From Deltaproteobacteria bacterium (GTDB lineage: Bacteria > Desulfobacterota > BSN033 > UBA1163): a DNA stretch of 8,888 nucleotides. Made by a program: the position numbers and the translations under genes. The stretch spans positions 1 through 8,888 of the forward strand of contig VGRU01000151.1 of assembly GCA_016875255.1 (NCBI GenBank), written 5' to 3'. The notes under the pieces are model-generated. The model searched no databases, had not been told where the DNA came from, and saw nothing but the letters and a program-made list of their open reading frames with translations. Positions within the stretch are counted from its first letter, which is position 1, and every line of letters starts with the position of its first letter. Of the stretch, positions 1-6,474 are shown piece after piece.

Positions 1-2916
1 TTTTGTCACCAGCATCTTCTCCTCATCCTCTTTCTTGAGAAGAGCCCTGAGAAGGGGTGCGGCCTCCATATGGGAGAGACGGGGCTTCATCTCAAACCGA
101 ATGGTTTTTTCTGAAGGCTGTAGCCAGGCTTCGCCCCAGAGATCCCCTCCATTGGCTTTCAATTGAAAGGGATGGATGATTAACTTACCATCCGCCGTCT
201 TCATCTCGAATTTTAAGTCCTCAAAATCGAGATTTCGATATTTTCCTTTTTCGACATCGACCTTACCTTCGATCGCCCAGAGGGAAAGCCACTGCCTGAT
301 CTTCTCAAAGGAGGCAGGAGTTCTTTTTTCTCTCTCAGGAAGGAGGGAATCGAGGTCCATCTGTGGGGAAGAGAGATGAAAGGAGAGTCGCCTGACGATC
401 ACCGGGCTTGCTTCCCTGGATCCCGTTGGAGGACGGGAGGAATTCCCGGAGAGGGTCAGCGAGGAATCTCCCAGCCTTCCTTTCAATCCATCCCATCGCA
501 TCTGTTGGGGAGAAAAAAGAATCCTGCCTTCGATCTGGGAGAGAGGAACAGGTATCTTTCCGTGCCGTAGAGAGACCCCCTTCAACAGGATCTCCCCATC
601 TTTGATGACGTTGATTCCCTGTTCCATTCTTCCGGACCAGGTCAAACGAAGCTCCGCCCCTCCGGCGAGGTCATGAACCTCGTCCGCCTGAGTTCGCACC
701 GAATCCGGAAAGAGGGGAGATTGGAGCAGGGCATGAATATTTTTCAGGTCGATCGAACCGGATGTGGAGAGATTCAACTCACCCTGTTTCACGGTTCCGT
801 CAAGGACGAGTGAGGAGTTGAGCGACTGAACCTTCAACTTTGAAAAAGCGGCCCCGAGGTTTGAAACGGAGAGAGATCCGTCCCGAAAGAGGAGCGGGTG
901 GGAAACCCCTTTGAGAAGGAGGGACGCATCCCTGGGAATGAATTCCAACTCATAGGAGAGGGGTTGGAGGGGTGTTGCCTTTCTCCCTTTGAACGAAAGC
1001 TGGCCTGCTCCCGATAAGCTTCTAATGTCTTCCGTCTTCAAACGCGTCTCTTTCGGAAAAAGAGTAGATTGGGAGAGGGCAAGAAGGTTTTTCAGATCGA
1101 CCTTTCCTTTGGCTGTGAATTCAGAAGCTCCTTCTCTCTTTAATGAACCGCTCATCAGAAGAGAAGAATAACCGAATTCCACTTTAGCTCCGGACCACTG
1201 AAAGTCTTCGTTGGAGAGGTCCAGCTTTCCTTCTCCGATCGAGACCGGAAAGGGAATCTGAGAATGGGTCAGATGAACTTTTGACAGAAGATAGCTTCCC
1301 TGGTGCTGAAAACGGAGGGGGGATTTCAATTTTCCTTTGACCGATATCTGATAGGGCGCCTTGCCAGACAGGGAGGTGATGGGTCCTAAAATATTGTTTG
1401 TCTCCGCATCATCGGCAAAAACTTCGGTCTTGAGCAAGGAGGAGAGATCTGCCATATCGAATCGGCCCTGGCCCTTAATCTCGAGGGTGGGGATTTGAAG
1501 AAGCTCGTAAAAGATGCCGCTGGCCCGATCGATGCTCGACTGGAAGACCTTTGCCTCCACTTCTTTCAGGTGTAGATGGCCCTGCTTGAAAAGGAGGTGT
1601 CCTTTCAGTTCTTCCAGGGCGGGAAGGTTCCAGGGGAGTTTCAACCGGGCGTTGTTGACCTTCATCTCCACGGTCAGGACATGGGCATTGTAGAGCTCGT
1701 CACAGTGATCAATTTCCGGAATCTTTCCCGAGAGCTTGACAGAAAGGATCTGCACCGGACCGCTTCCCTCCGCACGGAAAAGGGGATCGGACACGCCCGG
1801 GGTGATGATCCGGAAGGGGATAAATCTTCTTCCATCCGCAAGGTCGAAGACACTGCTCGATGCCTCCGCATCCATGCCCATTCCTTTGGTCCCGATTCCA
1901 TAGATCCTGCCTCTCCCCCTGACTTTTATCTCGGGCAGTTCGATCGAAAACTTGGGGACCTCAAACGTCTGCTGGTCATATGTGGCCTGCAGGTCGAGGT
2001 TGATCCATTTGGGGGTGAAGAGGTAGGCAAAAACTTTTGGGTGATCATAGGTCACCTCTTTCAACTGGATCTTGGCAGAGGCATGAAAAGGTCCGGAGAG
2101 GTCTCCCTGATACCTGCCTTTCAGATCGAGGATTCCTGCAACCTTATTCATGGGAACCAGGGGTTTGAGATAAGGCCAGAAATGAAAGACCTCGATCCCT
2201 TTAACCTCCACTTCGGCTTTCACCTTTCCTTTTGAAAGGTCCATCCTTTCGGGGATGCCTTCGATCGTTCCGGAGATGGAGAATCTTCCTTCCCTTTTCG
2301 AATGGAGAATCTTGCCGCTCACATGAAATGGAAAGGGGTTGCCGAAAGAGATCTTTGAAAGACGTAGATCGAGGGTCTTGATCTCCGTCAGGAGAGGGTC
2401 GCCGCCAAAGGATTCGTCTGAAAAGAGGAACTCTCCGGATCGGATGGAGAGTGTGCCGCCGAAGAGGGTGGAGAGGGTTTCAATCATCTTTTCTTGGGAG
2501 GATTTTAAAGCCTCTCCGTTTAATGGGGTGTCGAAAAAATTGAATCTTCCGTTTCTGTCCCGTGAGAAACGGCCGACAGGCTTCTCAAGCGTGACCCGCT
2601 TCCATTTCACCTCCCTCCTGAACAGAGGAAGAGTCTTTGCCGTTAAAATCAATCTCTTGGAATGGAGGAGGTCAATGGATTGGGAAAGGTCCTTGATCCG
2701 GAAATCTTCAAAAGCAATTCCTATTCCTCCCCAGAACCCGATTTTTGCCTTTCCGAAAGTGACCTCCCTTCCGAGCTGGGAGGTGAGTGTTTTTTGAACG
2801 GCGTTACGGTAAAGGTTGGGATCAAAAAGATATGGGATGGTCCAGAACAGGAGGATTCCCACGACGACAACAGGAATCAGGAACCACAGGAGAAATTTTT
2901 TGCTGTGACGACTCAT
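1..2916 (-). CDS. AsmA-family envelope protein, 3' end beyond the window
   Basis: An uninterrupted minus-strand frame of 972 codons runs from an ATG at 2916 to the window edge with no stop, so the C-terminus is missing. The protein starts MSRHSKKFLLWFLIPVV, with one membrane segment at about residues 8-26 and most of the rest predicted on the periplasmic side. Residues about 40-130 match the AsmA N-terminal pattern: 'GREVTFGKAKIGFWGG', then a 'K.LPLFRREVKWKRVTLEKP' strand and 'DRNGRFNF'. The remainder is beta-rich and repetitive. A unit of about 118 residues beginning at D487, D607 and D723 (D-hydrophobic-x2-L..LL.S..F, then 'L.G.A....KG') is visible three times. In E. coli, AsmA-like proteins (YhdP, TamB, YdbH) form periplasmic bridges that carry phospholipids to the outer membrane; a similar role here is inferred from the family. 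The start lacks a well-spaced ribosome site (AGGAAGG is 14 bases upstream), but no better start is in frame. The family call is firm; the exact subfamily is open. Confidence 0.85.
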   Translation of the reverse strand, partial: MSRHSKKFLLWFLIPVVVVGILLFWTIPYLFDPNLYRNAVQKTLTSQLGREVTFGKAKIGFWGGIGIAFEDFRIKDLSQSIDLLHSKRLILTAKTLPLFRREVKWKRVTLEKPVGRFSRDRNGRFNFFDTPLNGEALKSSQEKMIETLSTLFGGTLSIRSGEFLFSDESFGGDPLLTEIKTLDLRLSKISFGNPFPFHVSGKILHSKREGRFSISGTIEGIPERMDLSKGKVKAEVEVKGIEVFHFWPYLKPLVPMNKVAGILDLKGRYQGDLSGPFHASAKIQLKEVTYDHPKVFAYLFTPKWINLDLQATYDQQTFEVPKFSIELPEIKVRGRGRIYGIGTKGMGMDAEASSSVFDLADGRRFIPFRIITPGVSDPLFRAEGSGPVQILSVKLSGKIPEIDHCDELYNAHVLTVEMKVNNARLKLPWNLPALEELKGHLLFKQGHLHLKEVEAKVFQSSIDRASGIFYELLQIPTLEIKGQGRFDMADLSSLLKTEVFADDAETNNILGPITSLSGKAPYQISVKGKLKSPLRFQHQGSYLLSKVHLTHSQIPFPVSIGEGKLDLSNEDFQWSGAKVEFGYSSLLMSGSLKREGASEFTAKGKVDLKNLLALSQSTLFPKETRLKTEDIRSLSGAGQLSFKGRKATPLQPLSYELEFIPRDASLLLKGVSHPLLFRDGSLSVSNLGAAFSKLKVQSLNSSLVLDGTVKQGELNLSTSGSIDLKNIHALLQSPLFPDSVRTQADEVHDLAGGAELRLTWSGRMEQGINVIKDGEILLKGVSLRHGKIPVPLSQIEGRILFSPQQMRWDGLKGRLGDSSLTLSGNSSRPPTGSREASPVIVRRLSFHLSSPQMDLDSLLPEREKRTPASFEKIRQWLSLWAIEGKVDVEKGKYRNLDFEDLKFEMKTADGKLIIHPFQLKANGGDLWGEAWLQPSEKTIRFEMKPRLSHMEAAPLLRALLKKEDEEKMLVTK

Positions 2917-2954
2917 TAGCTTTAAAGAAACCTTCCTAATGTCGTTGTAAAATA

Positions 2955-3010
2955 AAATTCGAAATTCGAATATCGAAATCCGAAACAAATTCCAATATCA
3001 AAATTCTAAA
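2955..3010. repeat. TTCGAA-rich word repeat, left arm
   Basis: This AT-rich stretch is built from repeated short words such as AAATTCGAA, TCGAAATCC and GAAACAA. Read in reverse complement, the stretch at 3178-3252 carries the same words in the same order, so the two form arms of a large imperfect inverted repeat around the 143-base element at 3023-3165. Similar word repeats are common between genes in metagenome-derived anaerobe genomes (general impression, not searched). No function is apparent beyond a possible transcript-end structure. Confidence 0.5.
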
Positions 3011-3022
3011 CTTTTCTTTTTA

Positions 3023-3165
3023 GGTATCAATTTAGCTGTTTGAAATCGTCTTGTAAAATCCCTCCTAACCTCCCTTTTCCAAAGGGAGGCAAAATATTTC
3101 CCCCTTTTGACAAAGGGGGATTCAGGGGGATTAGATCGGTTTTTTCAAAGCACTAAACTGTTACC
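3023..3165. mobile_element. MITE-like 143-base near-palindromic element
   Basis: The ends GGTATCA...TGTTACC are inverted. Aligned without gaps, the outer 23 bases match at 18 positions and the outer 56 bases at about 36, so the element is close to one long imperfect palindrome. Inside it are two clean hairpins: 3069-3089 (CCTCCCTTT, loop TCC, AAAGGGAGG) and 3099-3120 (TCCCCCTTT, loop TGAC, AAAGGGGGA). TTTTTA directly flanks both ends (3017-3022 and 3166-3171), within a 9-base direct repeat CTTTTTAGG at 3016-3024 and 3165-3173. This could be a target duplication, though it is AT-rich and overlaps the end repeats. There is no coding capacity. A non-autonomous transposon-like repeat is the best reading; a bidirectional terminator that has merely become symmetric is the alternative. 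Confidence 0.55.
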
Positions 3166-3177
3166 TTTTTAGGATAT

Positions 3178-3252
3178 TTGGATTTTGAACATTTGTGCTT
3201 GTTTCGAATTTCGCCTGCCTGCCGCAGGCAGGGATTTCGTGCTTCGAATTTA
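3178..3252. repeat. TTCGAA-rich word repeat, right arm, with inserted GC hairpin
   Basis: The reverse complement of this stretch repeats the left arm's words: AAATTCGAA, CGAAATCC, GAAACAA, then TTCAAAAT. It differs mainly by carrying the GC-rich hairpin at 3214-3232 between a CGAAATCC and a GAAATTCG word. It overlaps the comF stop codon by three bases. Confidence 0.45.
3214..3232. repeat. GC-rich perfect hairpin downstream of comF
   Basis: CCTGCCTGC and GCAGGCAGG form perfect 9-base arms around a single central base. It lies 17 bases past the comF stop. It has no T-run after it on the minus strand, so it is not a classical intrinsic terminator. It resembles short REP-type palindromes scattered through some genomes and may slow or protect the 3' end of the comF transcript (inference). 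TTTCG words flank it on both sides. Confidence 0.5.
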
Positions 3253-3978
3253 TAATTGCTTAATGGCGTGGGCAACGGTCAATACATCGACCCGCTCTGC
3301 GCCTGCTTTTAACAAGACCTTCGAACATTCGTTGACGGTTGCGCCGGTCGTGTAAACATCATCGACCAGAAGGATCGTTTTCCCTTTGAGCGCTTCATCT
3401 TTTTGAATATGGAACGAGCCTTTCACGCCCCTTTCCCTCTTTCGACCGCTCAGATGGACCTGTGGGGGGGTGGATATCCTCTTCTGAAGCAGTCTCTTTG
3501 AGTAGGGGATACGGGTTCTTTGGCTTAACTCCTTTGCGAGAAGGAGGGCCTGGTTAAACCCCCGCTCCCTTAACCGCTTTGAGTGAAGCGGAACAGGGAC
3601 GAGGAGGTCGAAAGAGCCAGGACCCCAATAACGGCGGAATCCTTCGGCCAATTTCTCTCCGAAGAAGGAGGTGAGGTAGCTCTTTTCTTCGTATTTCCAT
3701 CGATGGATTGCTTCCCTGAGAGGCCCTTCGTAATATCCCACAGCCCTTGCCATTGTAAAATATTTTCTTCTGGTCAGACAAGCGCCGCAAGGATGGTTTT
3801 CGATCCTCCTGGAGAGAAAAGGCGTTCCGCAGAGGGTGCACAGCGGCGGCTCAATCCACCGGATCTTCGAGAGACAAACCGGGCAGATCCTTTTCTGGCC
3901 TTCTTCTAAAAATCTTTCACAGCAGTGGCACTGGGAAGGCAATAAAAATTGGAGGACTCTTTCAATCAGGCCGCGCAT
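3250..3978 (-). CDS. comF: ComF-family phosphoribosyltransferase-like protein
   Basis: The 242-residue protein has the complete ComF layout. Four CxxC pairs (C17/C20, C32/C35, C47/C50, C64/C67) make an N-terminal zinc-binding region. The middle carries 'VPVPLHSKRLRERGFNQA', typical of the family. The C-terminal type I phosphoribosyltransferase fold carries the PRPP loop VDDVYTTGAT at residues 205-214, with both acidic residues present. ComF proteins are needed for DNA uptake in naturally competent bacteria and have been linked to handling of incoming single-stranded DNA, but homologues are widespread in bacteria with no known competence, and the reaction is unsettled. No other competence gene is in view. 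The ATG at 3978 is preceded by only a weak, distant purine stretch. A repeat element fills most of the gap to the upstream gene, so it may have its own promoter. Family call secure; role in this organism unknown. Confidence 0.93.
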   Translation of the reverse strand: MRGLIERVLQFLLPSQCHCCERFLEEGQKRICPVCLSKIRWIEPPLCTLCGTPFLSRRIENHPCGACLTRRKYFTMARAVGYYEGPLREAIHRWKYEEKSYLTSFFGEKLAEGFRRYWGPGSFDLLVPVPLHSKRLRERGFNQALLLAKELSQRTRIPYSKRLLQKRISTPPQVHLSGRKRERGVKGSFHIQKDEALKGKTILLVDDVYTTGATVNECSKVLLKAGAERVDVLTVAHAIKQL

Positions 3979-4028
3979 TCATTCTAATCTTTGAGGTCTT
4001 CTTCACCTCACGGTTGCGTAAAAATTAC

Positions 4029-4205
4029 ATAAAAAGGGAGGTGGGTGTCCTGGAGAATCTTTACAGCGGCTCCTTTAAACGTTTGACCACTTTGTTTCCA
4101 AGCAAAATACAAAAGCCATCTCAGGTGACATCGACTGTTACCCATAAAAGATAAAATAATCCGCAATTGTAAAGGTTTGTAAGCACACTTACCTCCCTTT
4201 TTATG
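4029..4205. mobile_element. MITE-like 177-base element with long inverted ends
   Basis: CATAAAAAGGGAGGT at 4029-4043 is perfectly inverted at 4191-4205. Continuing inward without gaps, 17 of the next 28 bases also pair, including a shared CTTTACA, giving imperfect inverted ends of about 43 bases (32 identities). A small palindrome GTAAG-CACA-CTTAC lies at 4179-4192. I see no convincing target duplication at the ends. It occupies most of the 238-base gap between the LapA-LapB gene stop (4217) and the comF start (3978). It differs in sequence from the element on the other side of comF. A 66-codon open frame crosses it end to end (4208 to 4008) but lacks a ribosome site and recognisable domains, and I do not call it a gene. 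Confidence 0.55.
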
Positions 4206-4216
4206 CATGTTAAGGT

Positions 4217-5593
4217 TTATCTTTCTTCGAGGGAGAAGAAGGCCTCTTTGGAAAAGGGACGAGGGAGAGGAAGCTGGGAGATGATCTTCTCAACCTCTTT
4301 GATCGTATAGGTGGACCACCGGTGGCATTGAGGGCAGTAAGCAACCCACTCCTTCGACTCCCTTTCGCAGACAGTGCAGATGAAGGGAAGATAGGATGTC
4401 CCGCTCAATTCAAAGGTCTTCTCAAACTCCTGGGCGGCCCGGCTGAAGTCTTTCTTGTGGAGGTAGATTTCCGCCAAAAGCCTGTGAATCGCGGGGAAGT
4501 CCTTCTGTCTTAAACTGATCGTATTGATCTCCTCAAGGGCTTCGTCCAGCATCTCCAGCCTTAAACAGAGCTTGGCATAGAAGAAGGCGAGCATCCAGTT
4601 GTCCGGATGGTCGCTCATCGTCCTTTGATAGATGCGGAGCAAGGTGCCCGGGTCCTCCCGGTTGAGATAGAGCTCTTCCAATCGGAGGATGAAGATGATC
4701 GACTTGAACCGCCTGAAGCTCTTTCCCCAGACCTTGCCTGCCGAAGCCCATTTTCCTATCCGGAGATAGATGTCGCCTAACAAAACAAACCCGGGCTCAA
4801 AGGTCTTCTCCTCCCGGACGATCTCTTTGGCAACCTTCAAGGCGTCTTCCACACCTTCATCGCCCTGGCTTAAAAGGTCCAGGGCATGTTCATATTTCAA
4901 GCCTAAATAGAAGAGGTTCTCCTCCTCTTCTGTCTGTTTTCCCTTGGCCAGCTTTAAAATCGACCTCTGGACCCGGATGGCCTCCTCCCATCTCTGGCTG
5001 TTCCGATAGATCTCCCTCAGGCTTTTCAATGCCCTGAGATTGCTATCATCGAGACCGATGGCGCGCTTTAAGGCCCGGATGGCTTCATCAGGGCGCTTCG
5101 TCCGCTGATAGATCTCCCCCTGTCGGAGAGGGATTTCGACATTTTTGCTATCGATCCATCGCGCTCTTTCCAGCCAGTGGAGGGCCTCTTCGTCATTGCC
5201 CTCTTTGACCGAAATCTCCGAGAGTTTTAAATAGAGGTCCTTCTGGAAGGGATCGTTCTTCAGGGTTTCTGTAAAGTGGGCCTTGGCTCTGGCCAGGTTC
5301 CCCCGGAGGAAATCCTCCATTCCTTTGTTCATCTCCTCCTTGATGGATTGCTCTTTCTTTCTCTTCCGCGACTGACGATAGCCCTCGATGGCTCGCTTGG
5401 CATCCCTCGCCAGGAAACTGATAAAGACGAGCAAGACCCCCAACACAAAAGAGGTGATCATCAGGGTGGAGAGATCGGTGGGGATGATCTTTCCAAAAAA
5501 GCGGAATTGGACATCCAGAGGGTTGGTCAGAGAGAGCCAGCAGAAGATGGAAACCAGTCCCAGAATGATAAGGATGAGCAGTTTCACCAGCAT
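4217..5593 (-). CDS. LapA-LapB fusion: membrane-anchored TPR protein with rubredoxin-type knuckle
   Basis: The 458-residue protein joins two pieces that are separate neighbours in E. coli. Residues 1 to about 95 look like LapA (DUF1049/YciS): two hydrophobic helices at about 4-22 and 42-64, the signature 'NPLDVQFRFFG' between them, and a basic tail (KRAIEGYRQSRKRKKEQ). Residues about 95-400 are tetratricopeptide-type helical repeats. The end has C406-x2-C409-x10-C420-x2-C423 followed by 'HRWST', the metal knuckle of LapB (YciM). In E. coli, LapB controls lipopolysaccharide synthesis by steering LpxC to the protease FtsH, and LapA copurifies with it; LapB depends on both its TPR and its rubredoxin part. 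The same role here is inferred from architecture. With two helices, both termini are probably cytoplasmic. The ATG follows the upstream stop by three bases, and AAGGGA lies 11 bases ahead, so coupling is likely. It is probably the last gene of the rsfS unit. Confidence 0.85.
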   Translation of the reverse strand: MLVKLLILIILGLVSIFCWLSLTNPLDVQFRFFGKIIPTDLSTLMITSFVLGVLLVFISFLARDAKRAIEGYRQSRKRKKEQSIKEEMNKGMEDFLRGNLARAKAHFTETLKNDPFQKDLYLKLSEISVKEGNDEEALHWLERARWIDSKNVEIPLRQGEIYQRTKRPDEAIRALKRAIGLDDSNLRALKSLREIYRNSQRWEEAIRVQRSILKLAKGKQTEEEENLFYLGLKYEHALDLLSQGDEGVEDALKVAKEIVREEKTFEPGFVLLGDIYLRIGKWASAGKVWGKSFRRFKSIIFILRLEELYLNREDPGTLLRIYQRTMSDHPDNWMLAFFYAKLCLRLEMLDEALEEINTISLRQKDFPAIHRLLAEIYLHKKDFSRAAQEFEKTFELSGTSYLPFICTVCERESKEWVAYCPQCHRWSTYTIKEVEKIISQLPLPRPFSKEAFFSLEER

Positions 5594-5596
5594 CTT

Positions 5597-6085
5597 TTAA
5601 AGCATCCCTTTTTCCATTTTTGACAGACAGGCCACACAGTACTTTGCCACCGGCCTGACCTCAAGCCTTTTCAGGCTGATCGACTCGCCGCACTCTTCGC
5701 AGATTCCATAGGCGCCGCCCGCCATCCGATCGAGCGCTTCATCCACCTCCTGGAGTCTTATCCGTTCGCTTTCGTTGAGGCTGAGCAGGATCTGTTTGTT
5801 ATAGATATTGGCTGCCTCATCTCCTATGTCCTGGATCCCATCCTGTCCCATCTCCTGGGAGGATACATAGGTCTGCTTGACCTCCCCTACGATCTGTTCC
5901 CTTTCCTTGAGAAGGATTTTTCTGAAGTGGGACAGGGTCTTCTTGTCAATCTTCTCTACCCCTTTTCCCATCTCTTTTGTTAAGGGATTCAACCTTTTTT
6001 TCTTATCGATCCCTTTCTTCAACCCTTTCTTGGTGGGATTGATCTTTTTCTTCACTTTTTTCGAAACCATCTTTTTTTTAGACAA
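5597..6085 (-). CDS. DksA/TraR-type zinc-finger transcription factor with lysine-rich N-terminus
   Basis: From the TTG start chosen here the protein has 162 residues. The first 50 or so contain about 20 lysines. A helical hairpin follows, with the DksA tip motif D86-x2-D89-x-A91 (DIGDEA), then a C4 zinc finger C129-x2-C132-x17-C150-x2-C153. DksA proteins enter the RNA polymerase secondary channel and, with ppGpp, retune promoters of ribosomal and amino-acid genes. Keeping the DxxDxA tip and all four cysteines suggests an active factor rather than a redox-type variant (inference). TTG at 6085 is preferred because GGGGAG sits six bases ahead of it. The nearest ATG (6070) has only an A-run in front, and the ATG at 6145 would overlap rsfS by 68 bases. 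The start overlaps the rsfS stop by eight bases. Using 6070 would shorten the protein by five residues without affecting domains. Confidence 0.88.
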   Translation of the reverse strand: MSKKKMVSKKVKKKINPTKKGLKKGIDKKKRLNPLTKEMGKGVEKIDKKTLSHFRKILLKEREQIVGEVKQTYVSSQEMGQDGIQDIGDEAANIYNKQILLSLNESERIRLQEVDEALDRMAGGAYGICEECGESISLKRLEVRPVAKYCVACLSKMEKGML

Positions 6086-6443
6086 TCTGCGCTCCCCATT
6101 CAGGCTCGATGCGAGTCGCATCGCCCCATATTCCTTCCAAATCATAGAACGTTCTGATCGGCTCCAGAAAGATATGAACCACTACGTCGTTATAATCCAT
6201 CAGAATCCATTTTCCATGGGTTGCCCCTTCCTGGCCAAGGGGTCGGATTCCCCTCTTTTCAAGGGTCTCCTCAATCGATCTGGCAATGGCCTGGACCTGA
6301 CGATCCGACTTCCCCGTACAGATGAGGAAGTAATCGGTCACAGAGGAGATTCCCCTCATCTCGAGAAGTACAGGGTCCAGAGCCTTCTTTTCAATCGCCG
6401 CCCTGAGACAGAGAAGCGATTTTGTTTTTGAGTCGGTGGCCAT
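6078..6443 (-). CDS. rsfS: Ribosome silencing factor RsfS
   Basis: The 121-residue protein has the full Iojap/RsfS fold signature: 'SSVTDYFLICTGKSDRQVQAIARSIEE', then 'HGKWILMDYNDVVVHIFLEPIRTFYDLEGIWGDA'. RsfS binds ribosomal protein uL14 on the large subunit and blocks subunit joining, lowering translation in starved cells. Position after nadD is the classical arrangement. The ATG at 6443 is chosen although the frame is open to an ATG at 6476, because that earlier ATG overlaps the -10 box of a strong promoter and would lie upstream of the transcript start. GGAGG precedes the chosen ATG, but only two bases away, a short spacing. Length agrees with the family (about 105-130 residues). It is the first gene of a unit with the DksA-like and LapA-LapB genes. 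Confidence 0.92.
   Translation of the reverse strand: MATDSKTKSLLCLRAAIEKKALDPVLLEMRGISSVTDYFLICTGKSDRQVQAIARSIEETLEKRGIRPLGQEGATHGKWILMDYNDVVVHIFLEPIRTFYDLEGIWGDATRIEPEWGAQIV
6092..6097 (-). promoter_or_regulatory. Ribosome binding site that favours a TTG start
   Basis: On the minus strand this reads GGGGAG, six bases before TTG at 6085-6083. It lies inside the last codons of rsfS, so ribosomes finishing rsfS would pass directly over it. The alternative ATG at 6070 is 21 bases away from it, too far for normal use. Confidence 0.55.
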
Positions 6444-6474
6444 ATCCTCCAATAACGATGATTTTGAGTGTAGC

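Noticed and set aside
1576..2235. 219-codon open frame on the plus strand
   Set aside because: It is antisense to the AsmA-like gene, whose frame is unbroken and clearly protein-like. The plus-strand translation shows no domain and reflects codon bias of the opposite strand.
2339..2797. 152-codon open frame on the plus strand
   Set aside because: Antisense to the AsmA N-terminal domain, which has recognisable family motifs. No ribosome site or domain.
3060..3132. Possible CRISPR or tandem repeat array, given repeated CCCTTT and GGGGGATT blocks
   Set aside because: The blocks are paired as hairpins, not evenly spaced direct repeats with unique spacers.
3214..3232. Intrinsic terminator for comF
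   Set aside because: The hairpin is strong but no T-run follows on the minus strand, so I list it as a repeat only.
3250..3978. Evidence for natural competence from comF
   Set aside because: ComF homologues are widespread in bacteria not known to be competent, and no other uptake gene is in the window.
4125..4175. Promoter for comF inside the 177-base element (TTTACA followed by TATCTT)
   Set aside because: The spacing is about 14 bases, too short, and the region is AT-rich. No convincing pair was found.
4008..4208. 66-codon open frame on the minus strand between the LapA-LapB gene and comF
   Set aside because: It starts inside one inverted end of the 177-base element and finishes past the other, has no ribosome site and no recognisable domain. 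It is best explained as chance within the element or a transposase relic.
5877..6431. 184-codon open frame on the plus strand
   Set aside because: It lies opposite the DksA-like and rsfS genes. Its phenylalanine-rich run is simply the complement of the lysine-rich tail.
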